This document shows, one piece after another, positions 1-8,070 of a stretch of DNA of 64,000 nt. The number at the start of each line of letters is the position of its first letter. Within the stretch, counting starts at the first letter, position 1. Source of the stretch: Leptospira selangorensis (lineage in GTDB: Bacteria > Spirochaetota > Leptospiria > Leptospirales > Leptospiraceae); contig NZ_RQES01000005.1 of assembly GCF_004769405.1 (NCBI RefSeq), positions 372,001 through 436,000 of the forward strand. Direction: 5' to 3'. Below the pieces are notes generated by a model, which did no database searches, was not told where the DNA came from, and was given only the letters and a program-made list of their open reading frames with translations. Both the position numbers and the translations under genes were made by a program.

Positions 1-1
1 T

Positions 2-1198
2 TATAGGGGCTTGGCTGTTAGTCAGAAAAATGGAGCAAAGGTTTCTGCTCCAGTATTGAATAGAGCCAGGGCTTATCTTTATGATGTTTTGGGCAAAGGG
101 GATCTTTCTCTGAATGCAAAAGTATATATTATATTCTCCTTAAGTGAAGGCGGAAATGTAGAAGACTCTATTGTGGATGGCCTGGTAAAATCTTCTGCCA
201 AGCTAAACCAATATGGACAAGCGCTTCTTGCATTGACTTTAGCTAATAAAGGTAAGAAGGCAGAAGCTTCTTCCTGGTTTAAAAAAGGTGTCGAATCCAG
301 TGGATTTGGCAAGAAGCCTTTCCTAAAACTAACCTCTTACGGTAAAAACCCTCGTTGGGAAGAAGACAGGATCGAAACGATTTCTGCACTTTTAAGTGCA
401 GGAGTTCGATTGGGAGAAGATAAGGTGATTCTCGCAAATCTTGCTTCTTCTCTATTATCCAATCGTATAGAACTAGCTTGGAATAACTCAAGAGATACGT
501 CTGCAGCTGTATTGGCTTTGTCTGAGTTTTTAGCTTCTGTTCGTGAATCTGAAACTCCTGCAAATGTGGAGATCGTGCTGAACGGAACCAGCTTAAAAAC
601 TGTAACACTTCCTCCTAAGTCGGAACAGGGAGAATTGTATAAGATTCCTATTCCTTCCGAGTTGATACGATCCGGATCGAACAAAGTAGAAGTTTTGAAG
701 AAGGACGGGCCTGTACTTTATGCGACTGCTTCCTTATACTATACGGATCGAAGCAAGAAGATACAAGCTTACTCGAATGGTATCAAAGTAAAACGAACCT
801 ATTATAAATTAAAAGTGGATTCGAATGATATCACTCCTGTGGAATCCAAAACTTTCCAACCGGGAGATTTGGTAATGGTCGAAGTTGCGGTTCAGAAAGA
901 AGGTGATGCGGATTCTTATTACCAAATAGAAGATTCTCTGCTACCTGGATTTTCTTTCTTACAAAGAGATGCGGAGTATTATGCAGGCGATCTGAAGATG
1001 GAATATCTAAGTCGTCAGGTTTATGATGATCGAGCCGTTTTCTTTGTAGGAGGTCCTACAAAAGAATTTAAGGTCAGATATTTTATCAGAGCAGAAGTAG
1101 GCGGGAAATATAAGGTAATACCGGCTAGAGCGTCCTTGATGTATTATTCAGAAGTAACAGGAGCGAGTTCAGACGATGAAATCAACGTTGGTCAATAA
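2..1198 (+). CDS. Bacterial alpha-2-macroglobulin family protein, C-terminal part (cut by window edge)
   Basis: The reading frame is open to the left edge, so only the last ~398 residues are present. They contain an alpha/alpha-toroid-like helical segment with a W-N-N-S-R-D-T-S-A-A-V-L-A-L stretch (about residues 155-170), typical of the thioester-containing domain of alpha-2-macroglobulins. Beta-rich macroglobulin-like and receptor-binding-like domains follow to the C terminus. Bacterial members are periplasmic or lipoprotein traps for proteases and usually sit beside peptidoglycan enzymes. The thioester motif would lie upstream of the window. The stop overlaps the start of the next gene by 23 bases. 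Followed by DUF2135 proteins, as in the E. coli yfaS and Pseudomonas magD neighbourhoods, which supports the call. Family assignment is good; exact subfamily is inferred. Confidence 0.8.
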   Translation, partial: YRGLAVSQKNGAKVSAPVLNRARAYLYDVLGKGDLSLNAKVYIIFSLSEGGNVEDSIVDGLVKSSAKLNQYGQALLALTLANKGKKAEASSWFKKGVESSGFGKKPFLKLTSYGKNPRWEEDRIETISALLSAGVRLGEDKVILANLASSLLSNRIELAWNNSRDTSAAVLALSEFLASVRESETPANVEIVLNGTSLKTVTLPPKSEQGELYKIPIPSELIRSGSNKVEVLKKDGPVLYATASLYYTDRSKKIQAYSNGIKVKRTYYKLKVDSNDITPVESKTFQPGDLVMVEVAVQKEGDADSYYQIEDSLLPGFSFLQRDAEYYAGDLKMEYLSRQVYDDRAVFFVGGPTKEFKVRYFIRAEVGGKYKVIPARASLMYYSEVTGASSDDEINVGQ

Positions 1199-1850
1199 TT
1201 TACTCATAATTGCTCTTTTACTTTTTGGATCTGCTACATTTGCGCAGACGGTTACTATAGATTCTCCTCATGGAGGTTTCACTACGGAGAGGATCCAAAC
1301 CGTTTCCGGTTCCGTTAGTGGAAATCTGGAAAAGGCAACCATCGTAATTAACGGAATTCCTCAATCGATCCGTTTGCATGGGGGGAAATTTTCCTTAAGC
1401 ACTGTAGTCGCTCCAGGAACAAATTTGATAGAAGTAAAAGCAGGCAATGCAAGCGATCGAGTTTCCTTCTTCGCCGCTGTTCCACCTCGAGATATCAAAG
1501 TTGTTCTGACCTGGGACACTGCGACTGATGTGGATCTTTGGGTCTTAGATCCTACTGGGGAAAAATGTTTTTATGCAAATCGTTCTACCAAGTCTGGGGG
1601 AAATCTGGACGTAGACGTAGTAGATGGATATGGACCGGAAACATTTACCATGTCCAAGGCGCTACCTGGGAATTATTCCATACAAGTGCAATATTACGGC
1701 TCTTATGATAAACCGGTCACAAGAGTGAATGTGTATGTGGTTTTGAATGAAGGAAAACCGAATGAGAGAAGGAAACAATTTCAGTTCGTGATGACCCGTT
1801 CCCAACAAGTTTATCATATTGCGAATTTCGAGATAGATCCGGAATCCTAA
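1176..1850 (+). CDS. Exported DUF2135 (YfaP-like) protein, copy 1
   Basis: A 224-residue protein with an N-terminal signal peptide (hydrophobic residues ~6-22, ending near FAQ). It then has an Ig-like N-terminal half (INGIPQ; GTNLIEV) and a C-terminal DUF2135 domain from about residue 105. The domain shows the canonical acidic signature DVDLWVLDPTGEKC...GGNLDVDVVDGYGPE, which in this family looks like a metal-binding loop set. The ATG at 1176 overlaps the upstream alpha-2-macroglobulin gene, so translation is probably coupled. DUF2135 proteins are regular partners of bacterial alpha-2-macroglobulins, but their biochemical role is unknown. A close tandem paralogue follows one base after the stop. 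Confidence 0.8.
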   Translation: MKSTLVNNLLIIALLLFGSATFAQTVTIDSPHGGFTTERIQTVSGSVSGNLEKATIVINGIPQSIRLHGGKFSLSTVVAPGTNLIEVKAGNASDRVSFFAAVPPRDIKVVLTWDTATDVDLWVLDPTGEKCFYANRSTKSGGNLDVDVVDGYGPETFTMSKALPGNYSIQVQYYGSYDKPVTRVNVYVVLNEGKPNERRKQFQFVMTRSQQVYHIANFEIDPES

Positions 1851-1851
1851 G

Positions 1852-2568
1852 ATGTTTTTTTTCGATTCAAATATATCTTTTGGAAAGTCGAATAGAAGTT
1901 TTGGAACCCGTTCCCTTGCTTCTATTATCGTGATATATTCACTTTCCATAATGTATTTGGATGCGGAAACTGTATCTATTGATTCTCCTCACGGTGGTTT
2001 TACTACGGAGAGAATCCAAAAAATCTCCGGAACCGTAACTGGTATTAACCCAGAAAAGGTCACAGTAGTTCTGAATGGAATCCCGCAGATGGTGCCTTTG
2101 TATGCCGGTAAATTTTCCTTTAGCACAGTAGCTTCTCCCGGAGACAATCTGGTGGAGGTTCGTGCCGGGAAGGCATATGATAAGGTTAGTTTTTTTGCAA
2201 AAGTTCCACCTCGAGATATCAAAGTTGTCCTGACCTGGGATACTGCAAGTTACACGGATCTTTGGGTAATCGATCCTTCAGGGGAGAAGTGTTACTGGGC
2301 CCATACTTCCACTAAGTCAGGAGGTAATCTAGTTTATGATGATGCCACTTTTTCTCCTCAGACTTTCACAATGTCTAAGGCTTTACCCGGAAATTATGCA
2401 GTCCAGGCCCAATACTATGCTCCATTTAACGCACAAGTGACACGAGCCAAAGTGTATGTGGTTCTATACGAAGGAACTCCCAGAGAAAAAAGAAAACAAT
2501 ACCAATTCACTATGACCAGAGCCCAGCAAGTATATCATCTGGGAAATTTTGAGATAGAGCCGGACTGA
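1852..2568 (+). CDS. Exported DUF2135 (YfaP-like) protein, copy 2
   Basis: A 238-residue tandem paralogue of the preceding gene. Both mature proteins begin IDSPHGGFTTERIQ and share PPRDIKVVLTWDTA, STKSGGNL and TMSKALPGNY; identity by eye is near 60%. The first 40 residues form a basic, then hydrophobic, export signal. The acidic loops differ from copy 1: DVDLW is YTDLW here, and the DVDVVDGYGPE loop has become VYDDATFSPQ. A putative metal site may therefore be lost or altered. The gene starts one base after the copy 1 stop and is followed six bases later by the PBP-like gene, so it lies in the same operon. Function unknown. Confidence 0.78.
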   Translation: MFFFDSNISFGKSNRSFGTRSLASIIVIYSLSIMYLDAETVSIDSPHGGFTTERIQKISGTVTGINPEKVTVVLNGIPQMVPLYAGKFSFSTVASPGDNLVEVRAGKAYDKVSFFAKVPPRDIKVVLTWDTASYTDLWVIDPSGEKCYWAHTSTKSGGNLVYDDATFSPQTFTMSKALPGNYAVQAQYYAPFNAQVTRAKVYVVLYEGTPREKRKQYQFTMTRAQQVYHLGNFEIEPD

Positions 2569-2573
2569 TCAGA

Positions 2574-3668
2574 ATGAATTCCAAAGTATATCATAAAATC
2601 GGAATTTTCTTTACCCTGACTTTTCTTTGCGCGGTTGGGATTGAAGCGGCTCCCAAATTTTCTTATTCCTATCTGGATGAAGCCGTAAAAGAATTTGAAT
2701 CTAAAAATTCTACATCTTCCGTTGTGTTGATGGAAATGGATTCCGGAAAAGTGGAATATATTTACAGACCAGAGATTGCAGTTTCTAAAAAATTACCTCC
2801 TGGTTCTTTGGTAAAAACCTTCTCCGCTTTAACTTTGTTGAAATACAAAGACAGACTTGGATTTTCTCCCGAAAAAAAAGTATTATGCAAAGGAAGATTC
2901 TATCCTAAGGAAAATTTAACTCCTACTAAATCGGATCTAAATACATTCCATTTGCCTCAGGATGAAAATGGAAAAGAATATTTGAGATGTTCCTTGGCAA
3001 AAGGTCATGGAGAAATGGATCTTAGATCCGCCTTAGTTCATTCTTGTAATGTATATTTTTTAGCGAGTGCTTCTTCCGATCCCGATCTATTTTATTCTAA
3101 GTTATATGAGGATTGGAGTTTAGGAAAATCTACAAGATCGAGACTGGATTCTTATCTGGAACCTTCTGATACAAATTTTACCTCTATTAGTTCACTTAGA
3201 AAAGTAGCTGCTTCTATTGGAGAAGGTGGACTTCTTCTAAGTCCTTTAAAAATTTCTCAGCTATATTCTTCTATTTGGAAAGAAGGCCCAAGACTTTCTC
3301 CTTATTGGGCAGTAAGTCAAGAGCCCGTTCGATCGGAAGAAAATCCATATTCAGGAAAGGACTTGAGATGGATTATATCCGTCCTTTCCGAGGTTCCAAA
3401 AACCGGAACTTTAAGGGATGTACATTCTTCTGAAAAAGCGGATTTAGAGATCCTGGGTGGTAAAACCGGGACTGGAACTAAATTTATGCATAAATATGAA
3501 ACACATGGATGGGCAGTATTATCTTTTCGTAAAGATCGGAAATCATATGTGCTGACTGTTTTCGTGGATAATGGCTCCGGAGGAAATCAGGCCAAATCTT
3601 TGGCCGCGATCCTTCTGGATAAGATCGATTCTAAAACTAAAGATTCTGCAATAAAATCAGGTAAATAA
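2574..3668 (+). CDS. Penicillin-binding-protein transpeptidase-like exported protein
   Basis: A 364-residue protein with a signal peptide (residues ~9-26). All three motifs of the penicillin-interacting serine acyltransferase fold are visible in order: SxxK as SLVK at 78-81, SxN as SCN at 157-159, and KTG at 297-299 (GGKTGTG). It is short for a PBP and has no transglycosylase or dimerisation domain, so it is a bare transpeptidase-like module acting in the periplasm. It could be a D,D-transpeptidase or carboxypeptidase, or a binding protein specialised to this locus. Bacterial alpha-2-macroglobulins are often encoded beside PBP1C-type enzymes, which fits the context. Operonic: 5 bases after the DUF2135 gene and 1 base before the next gene. 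Confidence 0.75.
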   Translation: MNSKVYHKIGIFFTLTFLCAVGIEAAPKFSYSYLDEAVKEFESKNSTSSVVLMEMDSGKVEYIYRPEIAVSKKLPPGSLVKTFSALTLLKYKDRLGFSPEKKVLCKGRFYPKENLTPTKSDLNTFHLPQDENGKEYLRCSLAKGHGEMDLRSALVHSCNVYFLASASSDPDLFYSKLYEDWSLGKSTRSRLDSYLEPSDTNFTSISSLRKVAASIGEGGLLLSPLKISQLYSSIWKEGPRLSPYWAVSQEPVRSEENPYSGKDLRWIISVLSEVPKTGTLRDVHSSEKADLEILGGKTGTGTKFMHKYETHGWAVLSFRKDRKSYVLTVFVDNGSGGNQAKSLAAILLDKIDSKTKDSAIKSGK

Positions 3669-3669
3669 A

Positions 3670-5469
3670 ATGAGAACTTGCATCCAAATTTTCAAAACAA
3701 AAATACTTCCTAAGATCAAATCCTTTTTTTCAAAGGAATCTTTGGAAAATTTAAAGACCGGATTCAAAGAGAATATATTAAAAGATCCTAAAGTTGGAGT
3801 TCCGACAGGGGCCGGGGTTGTGTTCTTAGCGATCGGATTCTACCTTTCTTTTAAGGGATATTCTATTGATTCATCAATCAAGGATCCTGCACTTCTCATT
3901 CCTAAAAAAGCAAGCGCACTTGTGGAAATATATCGCCCTGAGGAGTTTGTGGAAGACCTGGAAAAAACAAATTTGGGAAGAGAACTTTCCGACGATGGCA
4001 CTTTCCAAAAAATCCTAACCTTGCCTGAACTTAGAAAGATCAGTTCTGTTCTTTATTTATTAGAAGCAAAAGTAGGAGTAATGACGAAACCATCCAGACT
4101 TGCTGCTTTATTCGATGGACCTGTGGCTGCTGCAACTTTTCCTAAATCCAATTTTTTACTTGTGGGTAAGGCAAGCGCGAGTTCCAAGCTAGGGGTGAGT
4201 TTGATCACTGCATTTAAAGGAGAAAAGATCGTAGTCAAAGAGACTCCTAAACAGGAAAAACCTCAGACTCCTCCACAAACGGAAGAAGGATATTATACTC
4301 CTACAGGTTCTGAAAACACACACTCTGCAGATGATTTTGCTGATCAATTTGCAGCAGGCTCTGAAAAATTCGGAAACTTGGAAGCATTTAAATATGAATT
4401 CGGTTCCGGAAAAATTTTAGCGATTGTACTGGGAGATTTTATCATCCTCACAGACTCCGAAGATCTATTGGAAAAATCTTTGGATCTGGCTTCTTCTGCA
4501 AATAATGATTCATTAGGAAATCAAAGCGGTTTTGACGTTCTCAGAAAAGAAGCTTCTAAAAAAGAAAACAAGGTTTTGCTCTATGCCGGAACGGATTCTT
4601 TCATTGCTCCATTCCTTAAACCTTCCTTCGGAAATTCAGGAGCCGCTTTACTTTTAGGTTGGGAAACCGGAAAAAATCTGGATGGAAAAGTTTTTAAAAT
4701 AGGCGGAGATAAAAACCAAGTAGTTAGTTCTGGTCCTGCTCTCTCCAAAGTTATACCTCGAGAAACAAATTTAGTATTTTATTCTGAAGAATTAAAACCG
4801 TCCGAAGTTTGGAAATCTTTAGAATCCATAAGCGGAGAATGGGAAAACTTCGGAGAAGGTCTAAATGAATTCGGTAAAAATGCAGGCATCCACGAACAGT
4901 ACTTTGGTTCCGAGAAAGGGATCGCTCTAAGTTTTAACGGATTAGAATACAGATCAGGAATGGTCTATCCAAGATTTGGAATTTCTTTACCTGCGTCTGT
5001 TTCGGATGATAAACTTTTAAAAGCCATCTTCAAAGTAGGAAATCCTATCAAGGTTTCTTATCAAAATACAAACTTAGAATCTTATCCTTTGAGAAAAGGT
5101 GGATTTTATACTCCGGCTTCTTTGAAAGTAGGAAATTGGAAATATCTAACTTCCGATAAAAAAAGTGCAGAAGAAACAGTGTCTTCCGGAAATGGAAATC
5201 GACCTAACCAAGCGGATCTATTCTCTTCCGGTCCTGCAAAAGAATTGGCTTATTATCCTCATCATTTAGTGGTTCGTGTTCCTGGACTTCTGGATGATCT
5301 CAAAAGTTTTTATCTATATGGGGCAGAAGGATCTCCTGAATATACTTCTAAAACGATCGATAGAGATGTGCAGCCTATCTTGGATAAGCTGAAAGTTTTT
5401 GAAAGATTAGTGATCTCTTTTGGCTCGGGTAAAGAAGGGGAAGATTGGGGAAAATTAAAAGTTTTTTAA
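3670..5469 (+). CDS. Membrane-anchored alpha-2-macroglobulin-cluster protein (possibly DUF2138/YfaA- or DUF3352-like)
   Basis: A 599-residue protein with a basic N-terminal ~45 residues, one transmembrane anchor (about 46-62, VGVPTGAGVVFLAIGFYLSF) and a large exported domain. It opens with 'DPALLIPKKASALVEIYRPEEFVEDLEKT', the kind of start seen in proteins that score successive beta-rich repeats. A low-complexity linker rich in P, Q and T lies near residues 195-220. By position (last gene of an alpha-2-macroglobulin / DUF2135 / PBP-like run) it may correspond to E. coli YfaA (DUF2138), but I cannot confirm that by eye. The gene begins one base after the PBP-like stop and ends the + strand operon. 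Function unknown. Confidence 0.6.
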   Translation: MRTCIQIFKTKILPKIKSFFSKESLENLKTGFKENILKDPKVGVPTGAGVVFLAIGFYLSFKGYSIDSSIKDPALLIPKKASALVEIYRPEEFVEDLEKTNLGRELSDDGTFQKILTLPELRKISSVLYLLEAKVGVMTKPSRLAALFDGPVAAATFPKSNFLLVGKASASSKLGVSLITAFKGEKIVVKETPKQEKPQTPPQTEEGYYTPTGSENTHSADDFADQFAAGSEKFGNLEAFKYEFGSGKILAIVLGDFIILTDSEDLLEKSLDLASSANNDSLGNQSGFDVLRKEASKKENKVLLYAGTDSFIAPFLKPSFGNSGAALLLGWETGKNLDGKVFKIGGDKNQVVSSGPALSKVIPRETNLVFYSEELKPSEVWKSLESISGEWENFGEGLNEFGKNAGIHEQYFGSEKGIALSFNGLEYRSGMVYPRFGISLPASVSDDKLLKAIFKVGNPIKVSYQNTNLESYPLRKGGFYTPASLKVGNWKYLTSDKKSAEETVSSGNGNRPNQADLFSSGPAKELAYYPHHLVVRVPGLLDDLKSFYLYGAEGSPEYTSKTIDRDVQPILDKLKVFERLVISFGSGKEGEDWGKLKVF

Positions 5470-5479
5470 GAATTTCTCT

Positions 5480-5516
5480 GAAGTGCGTGTTGGAGTTCCA
5501 ACACGACATTCACTTC
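5480..5516. terminator. Cruciform-like inverted repeat between convergent genes
   Basis: A near-perfect palindrome (CGTGTTGGA at 5486-5494, GT, TCCAACACG at 5497-5505) is nested inside a second inverted pair, GAAGTG at 5480-5485 and CACTTC at 5511-5516. It fills the 53-base space between two convergent genes. There is no T-run, so a bidirectional terminator or mRNA end-protecting structure is inferred, not shown. Confidence 0.5.
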
Positions 5517-5522
5517 GTAAAA

Positions 5523-6242
5523 TCAATATCTCGACTTTACAAATTGTGAATATATGTTTTGGATTTCCGGATTAGGGGCCTCGAGAAAGGCCCGAAATCT
5601 TGCTTCTCCCTTTGTTTTTAAAAGCCAGGAACCCCAGAGATAAAGTTTCTGGTATAAGATCTTTTTTTTAGATCCATTTCTTGTATGGATCTCCTTTGCA
5701 CATTCTTCGTCGAATTTTTCCCAGCTCCAAGGAAACTTTAGATCCTGAGATGTCGGTCTTGGATTCGTAGGATACAAAGATTCACAATAAGATTCCTGCA
5801 TCCAAAAGGAAGTTTCAGATTTAGATTCTGGAGCTAAAAAATGGCAGATCTCATGTTTGACCACCGTATCTAAAATTCCTCTTTTAGCTAAACTCTCCGG
5901 ATTTTGAAAAAAGAATTTGTTACTTACCGGAGAATAGAACGCTGCGGTAGTTCCAGGTTGACTTGAATATTTTCTGAAAACCTCAGAGTTTTCTGTGACA
6001 AAAATTTGAGCATCTTGAGGGATTCTTCTTTCTAGTCTTTCCGATTCTGACCGGATCTCAGTTATGAATTTTTCTGCAAATGTTTCGAGTAATTTTTCGG
6101 GATTTCTTTCTTTGCTCCAGTCATCTAAAAAGTAAAATTCAAATCCTTCTACTTTTCTTTTTGCTGCTTGGCTGTGTACGGTTTCAAAGAAGAGTATTAT
6201 AAAAAATAGATATAATATAAATGTAGAAAGAATAGATCTCAA
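5523..6242 (-). CDS. Exported HExxH (gluzincin/MA-like) metallopeptidase-like protein
   Basis: A 239-residue protein with a signal peptide (hydrophobic ~6-20, cleavage near HSQA). The zinc motif HEICH is at residues 130-134, and a downstream Glu in MQESYCE at ~150 is suitable as the third ligand. It is probably a small periplasmic zinc peptidase or a derived scaffold. Its TTG start overlaps the stop of the SpoIID-like gene in a TTGA arrangement, so it is translationally coupled. The motif is direct evidence; substrate unknown. By context it may correspond to the DUF1175 (YfaT)-type protein of other alpha-2-macroglobulin clusters, but this is a guess. It converges on the + strand cluster. Confidence 0.65.
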   Translation of the reverse strand: MRSILSTFILYLFFIILFFETVHSQAAKRKVEGFEFYFLDDWSKERNPEKLLETFAEKFITEIRSESERLERRIPQDAQIFVTENSEVFRKYSSQPGTTAAFYSPVSNKFFFQNPESLAKRGILDTVVKHEICHFLAPESKSETSFWMQESYCESLYPTNPRPTSQDLKFPWSWEKFDEECAKEIHTRNGSKKKILYQKLYLWGSWLLKTKGEARFRAFLEAPNPEIQNIYSQFVKSRY

Positions 6243-7420
6243 GGGATTTGCCTTAGTTCCGCGCCTGGAAAGTAAAAACGAAGTATCTCTTCCGATTTTG
6301 TTCCTCTAAACGCCATTTCTCTTGCTCCGTATTGGCAAAGACCGATCCCATGTCCGAATCCTTTTCCTTTAAAATAAAATCCTCGAGCACTTGTTTCTAT
6401 CTTAAAATCGTTACTCTTGGTTTTATTCCAGCCCAATTTTTTACCGATTTTAGATAAGAATTCAGATGCTTGGATATTCTTTTTTCCAGAGTAATCTTTA
6501 TATTCTAAGGATATTACTCTGGATTCGGAATACTTGGGATCTAATTCAGTGATTTGTTTTGTTTCTAAGGCAGATTCTAATTCTTCTTTTGAGATAAAAG
6601 TTTCCCAAGAGAAGTATGGAGAATTTTTACATTGAATATCTCTGCCGTTTGTATCGGAGCCGGATCTATAATATTGTGGATTTTTAAAATTTTTCCAAAG
6701 AACGGAAGGAGAAGATAAATTTCCTCCGCAGGTAGAATGAAAAAATGTCTCTAACACTTTTCCAGATTTATTTTGCAGAAGTATTTTTTTAGATGGGGAG
6801 AAGTTTATATTCTCCTTTTTCAATTTTCCTGAAAACTGTAGGCAATGAGTTAGATCGCAAAGATCGTGACCTTCTTTAGAATGTCTTCCCAAGTTTGCGA
6901 GCGCATAAGAACGGATCATTGCAGATGCGGCAATTGAGTATTCTTTCTTCCAGTTTGAGTTTGGATTTTTCTCTTCTTTAGGATAAAATAAGTCTCCGAA
7001 TTCTGAGGCCATTCCAATCCCTACATATTCTTCTAATGGAACCGTAAGTATGAGTTTTAGTTTTCCTTTCAAAGAACTGATTTCAAGATCCCCTCGGTAT
7101 TTTTTAGGAGTTTGGTCTTTCGGAACTTCGAGTTTGTATTCTCCGCCCGAAAATAAGATATGTTCGGATCTTGAGTTATTGGCTCCGTCTATAATTCTGA
7201 TTTGATCTTCTTCTGCGCGGATCGAAATCGTTTTATCTTTTTCTAAACTATTTTTACCTGAATATTGTATTCTGGAACCTTTTGCAATGATATGGATTGT
7301 ATCAGGAGAATACTTAGATAAAATTCCGATTTTGATCTTATTTGGGATTTGATCTGCAATTAAAGAATTAGAGAATAAAAATAGAAAACCCAAACCAGCA
7401 AGTCTGGAAATGTGACTCAT
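6239..7420 (-). CDS. SpoIID/LytB-domain exported protein (putative peptidoglycan lytic transglycosylase)
   Basis: A 393-residue protein with a signal peptide (~6-22). The C-terminal two thirds carry the SpoIID signature: VPLEEYVGIGMASE, IAASAMIRSYAL, a Cys-pair region (CDLTHCLQFSG), FFHSTCGG, and the terminal GKGFGHGIGLCQYGAREMA block. Family members cleave the glycan strands of peptidoglycan, preferring stems stripped of peptides. The Glu in LEEYV matches the expected catalytic acid. The gene overlaps the upstream ferredoxin gene by four bases and the downstream peptidase by four bases, forming a coupled series that begins at murA. Confidence 0.85.
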   Translation of the reverse strand: MSHISRLAGLGFLFLFSNSLIADQIPNKIKIGILSKYSPDTIHIIAKGSRIQYSGKNSLEKDKTISIRAEEDQIRIIDGANNSRSEHILFSGGEYKLEVPKDQTPKKYRGDLEISSLKGKLKLILTVPLEEYVGIGMASEFGDLFYPKEEKNPNSNWKKEYSIAASAMIRSYALANLGRHSKEGHDLCDLTHCLQFSGKLKKENINFSPSKKILLQNKSGKVLETFFHSTCGGNLSSPSVLWKNFKNPQYYRSGSDTNGRDIQCKNSPYFSWETFISKEELESALETKQITELDPKYSESRVISLEYKDYSGKKNIQASEFLSKIGKKLGWNKTKSNDFKIETSARGFYFKGKGFGHGIGLCQYGAREMAFRGTKSEEILRFYFPGAELRQIP

Positions 7421-8070
7421 TGTACTTGGATTGCCTTAGGAAATGTAGGACAAGAAGAAACACATAAGCCGCAGCCAACACAATCATTCGAGAAACTGGG
7501 TTTGTTTCCTTTAAATTGGACTACATTTGGAATAGGGCAAGTGATCGCACATGTTTCGCAGGTTTTTTCTCCGGTTCTGGAATTGATACAATGTTGGAAG
7601 AAACCTTTTGCCTTTCCGAATTTAGGAGATTGATTTTCTTTATAAGGTAAAAGTGCGCCTGTCTCGCAAGCAGAGATACATGGATAATCTTTGCACAACA
7701 TACATGCATTCAGATTTACATCCATATGAGGAAAATGTTTGCCTGTTTTATCGTCAGGCACCGGAAAGAGAACTGAATAAGGACAAGCGTAGATACAATC
7801 ACTGCATGCAGTACACTTCGAAAAGAATCGTTTTCCTTTTGCGTCTGCTCCGGGAGGAAATTGTAAATTCCTAAAACCTTTAAATTTACTTTTTACAGTT
7901 TTAGGTTTTGGAACCTTGATCTGAGTTTTTTTAGGCGCGGCCTTTTTTGGTTCTGCTTTTTTATCTTCTTCTACAGCAGTTTTCCAGGTCTCAGAAATTT
8001 CATTAACGCCTTCTTCCATTACGGAAAAAGCTTTTGCTAAGCCTTTCCGGAAGAAGTCCTTTCGGTTCAT
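7417..8070 (-). CDS. 4Fe-4S ferredoxin-domain protein (NapF/NapG-like)
   Basis: A 217-residue protein with several cysteine clusters. There is [12 protein letters not shown], a [13 protein letters not shown] cluster, CETCAITCP, and a final [12 protein letters not shown], consistent with up to four [4Fe-4S] clusters. The ~75-residue N terminus is basic and Lys/Pro/Ala-rich ([12 protein letters not shown]), with no clear Tat twin-arginine motif. Such proteins pass electrons to or assist maturation of redox enzymes. Here the neighbours are murA (4-base overlap) and SpoIID (4-base overlap), not a nitrate reductase. The partner is therefore unknown, and NapF-like is a description of the cysteine pattern only. 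Confidence 0.8.
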   Translation of the reverse strand: MNRKDFFRKGLAKAFSVMEEGVNEISETWKTAVEEDKKAEPKKAAPKKTQIKVPKPKTVKSKFKGFRNLQFPPGADAKGKRFFSKCTACSDCIYACPYSVLFPVPDDKTGKHFPHMDVNLNACMLCKDYPCISACETGALLPYKENQSPKFGKAKGFFQHCINSRTGEKTCETCAITCPIPNVVQFKGNKPSFSNDCVGCGLCVSSCPTFPKAIQVQ

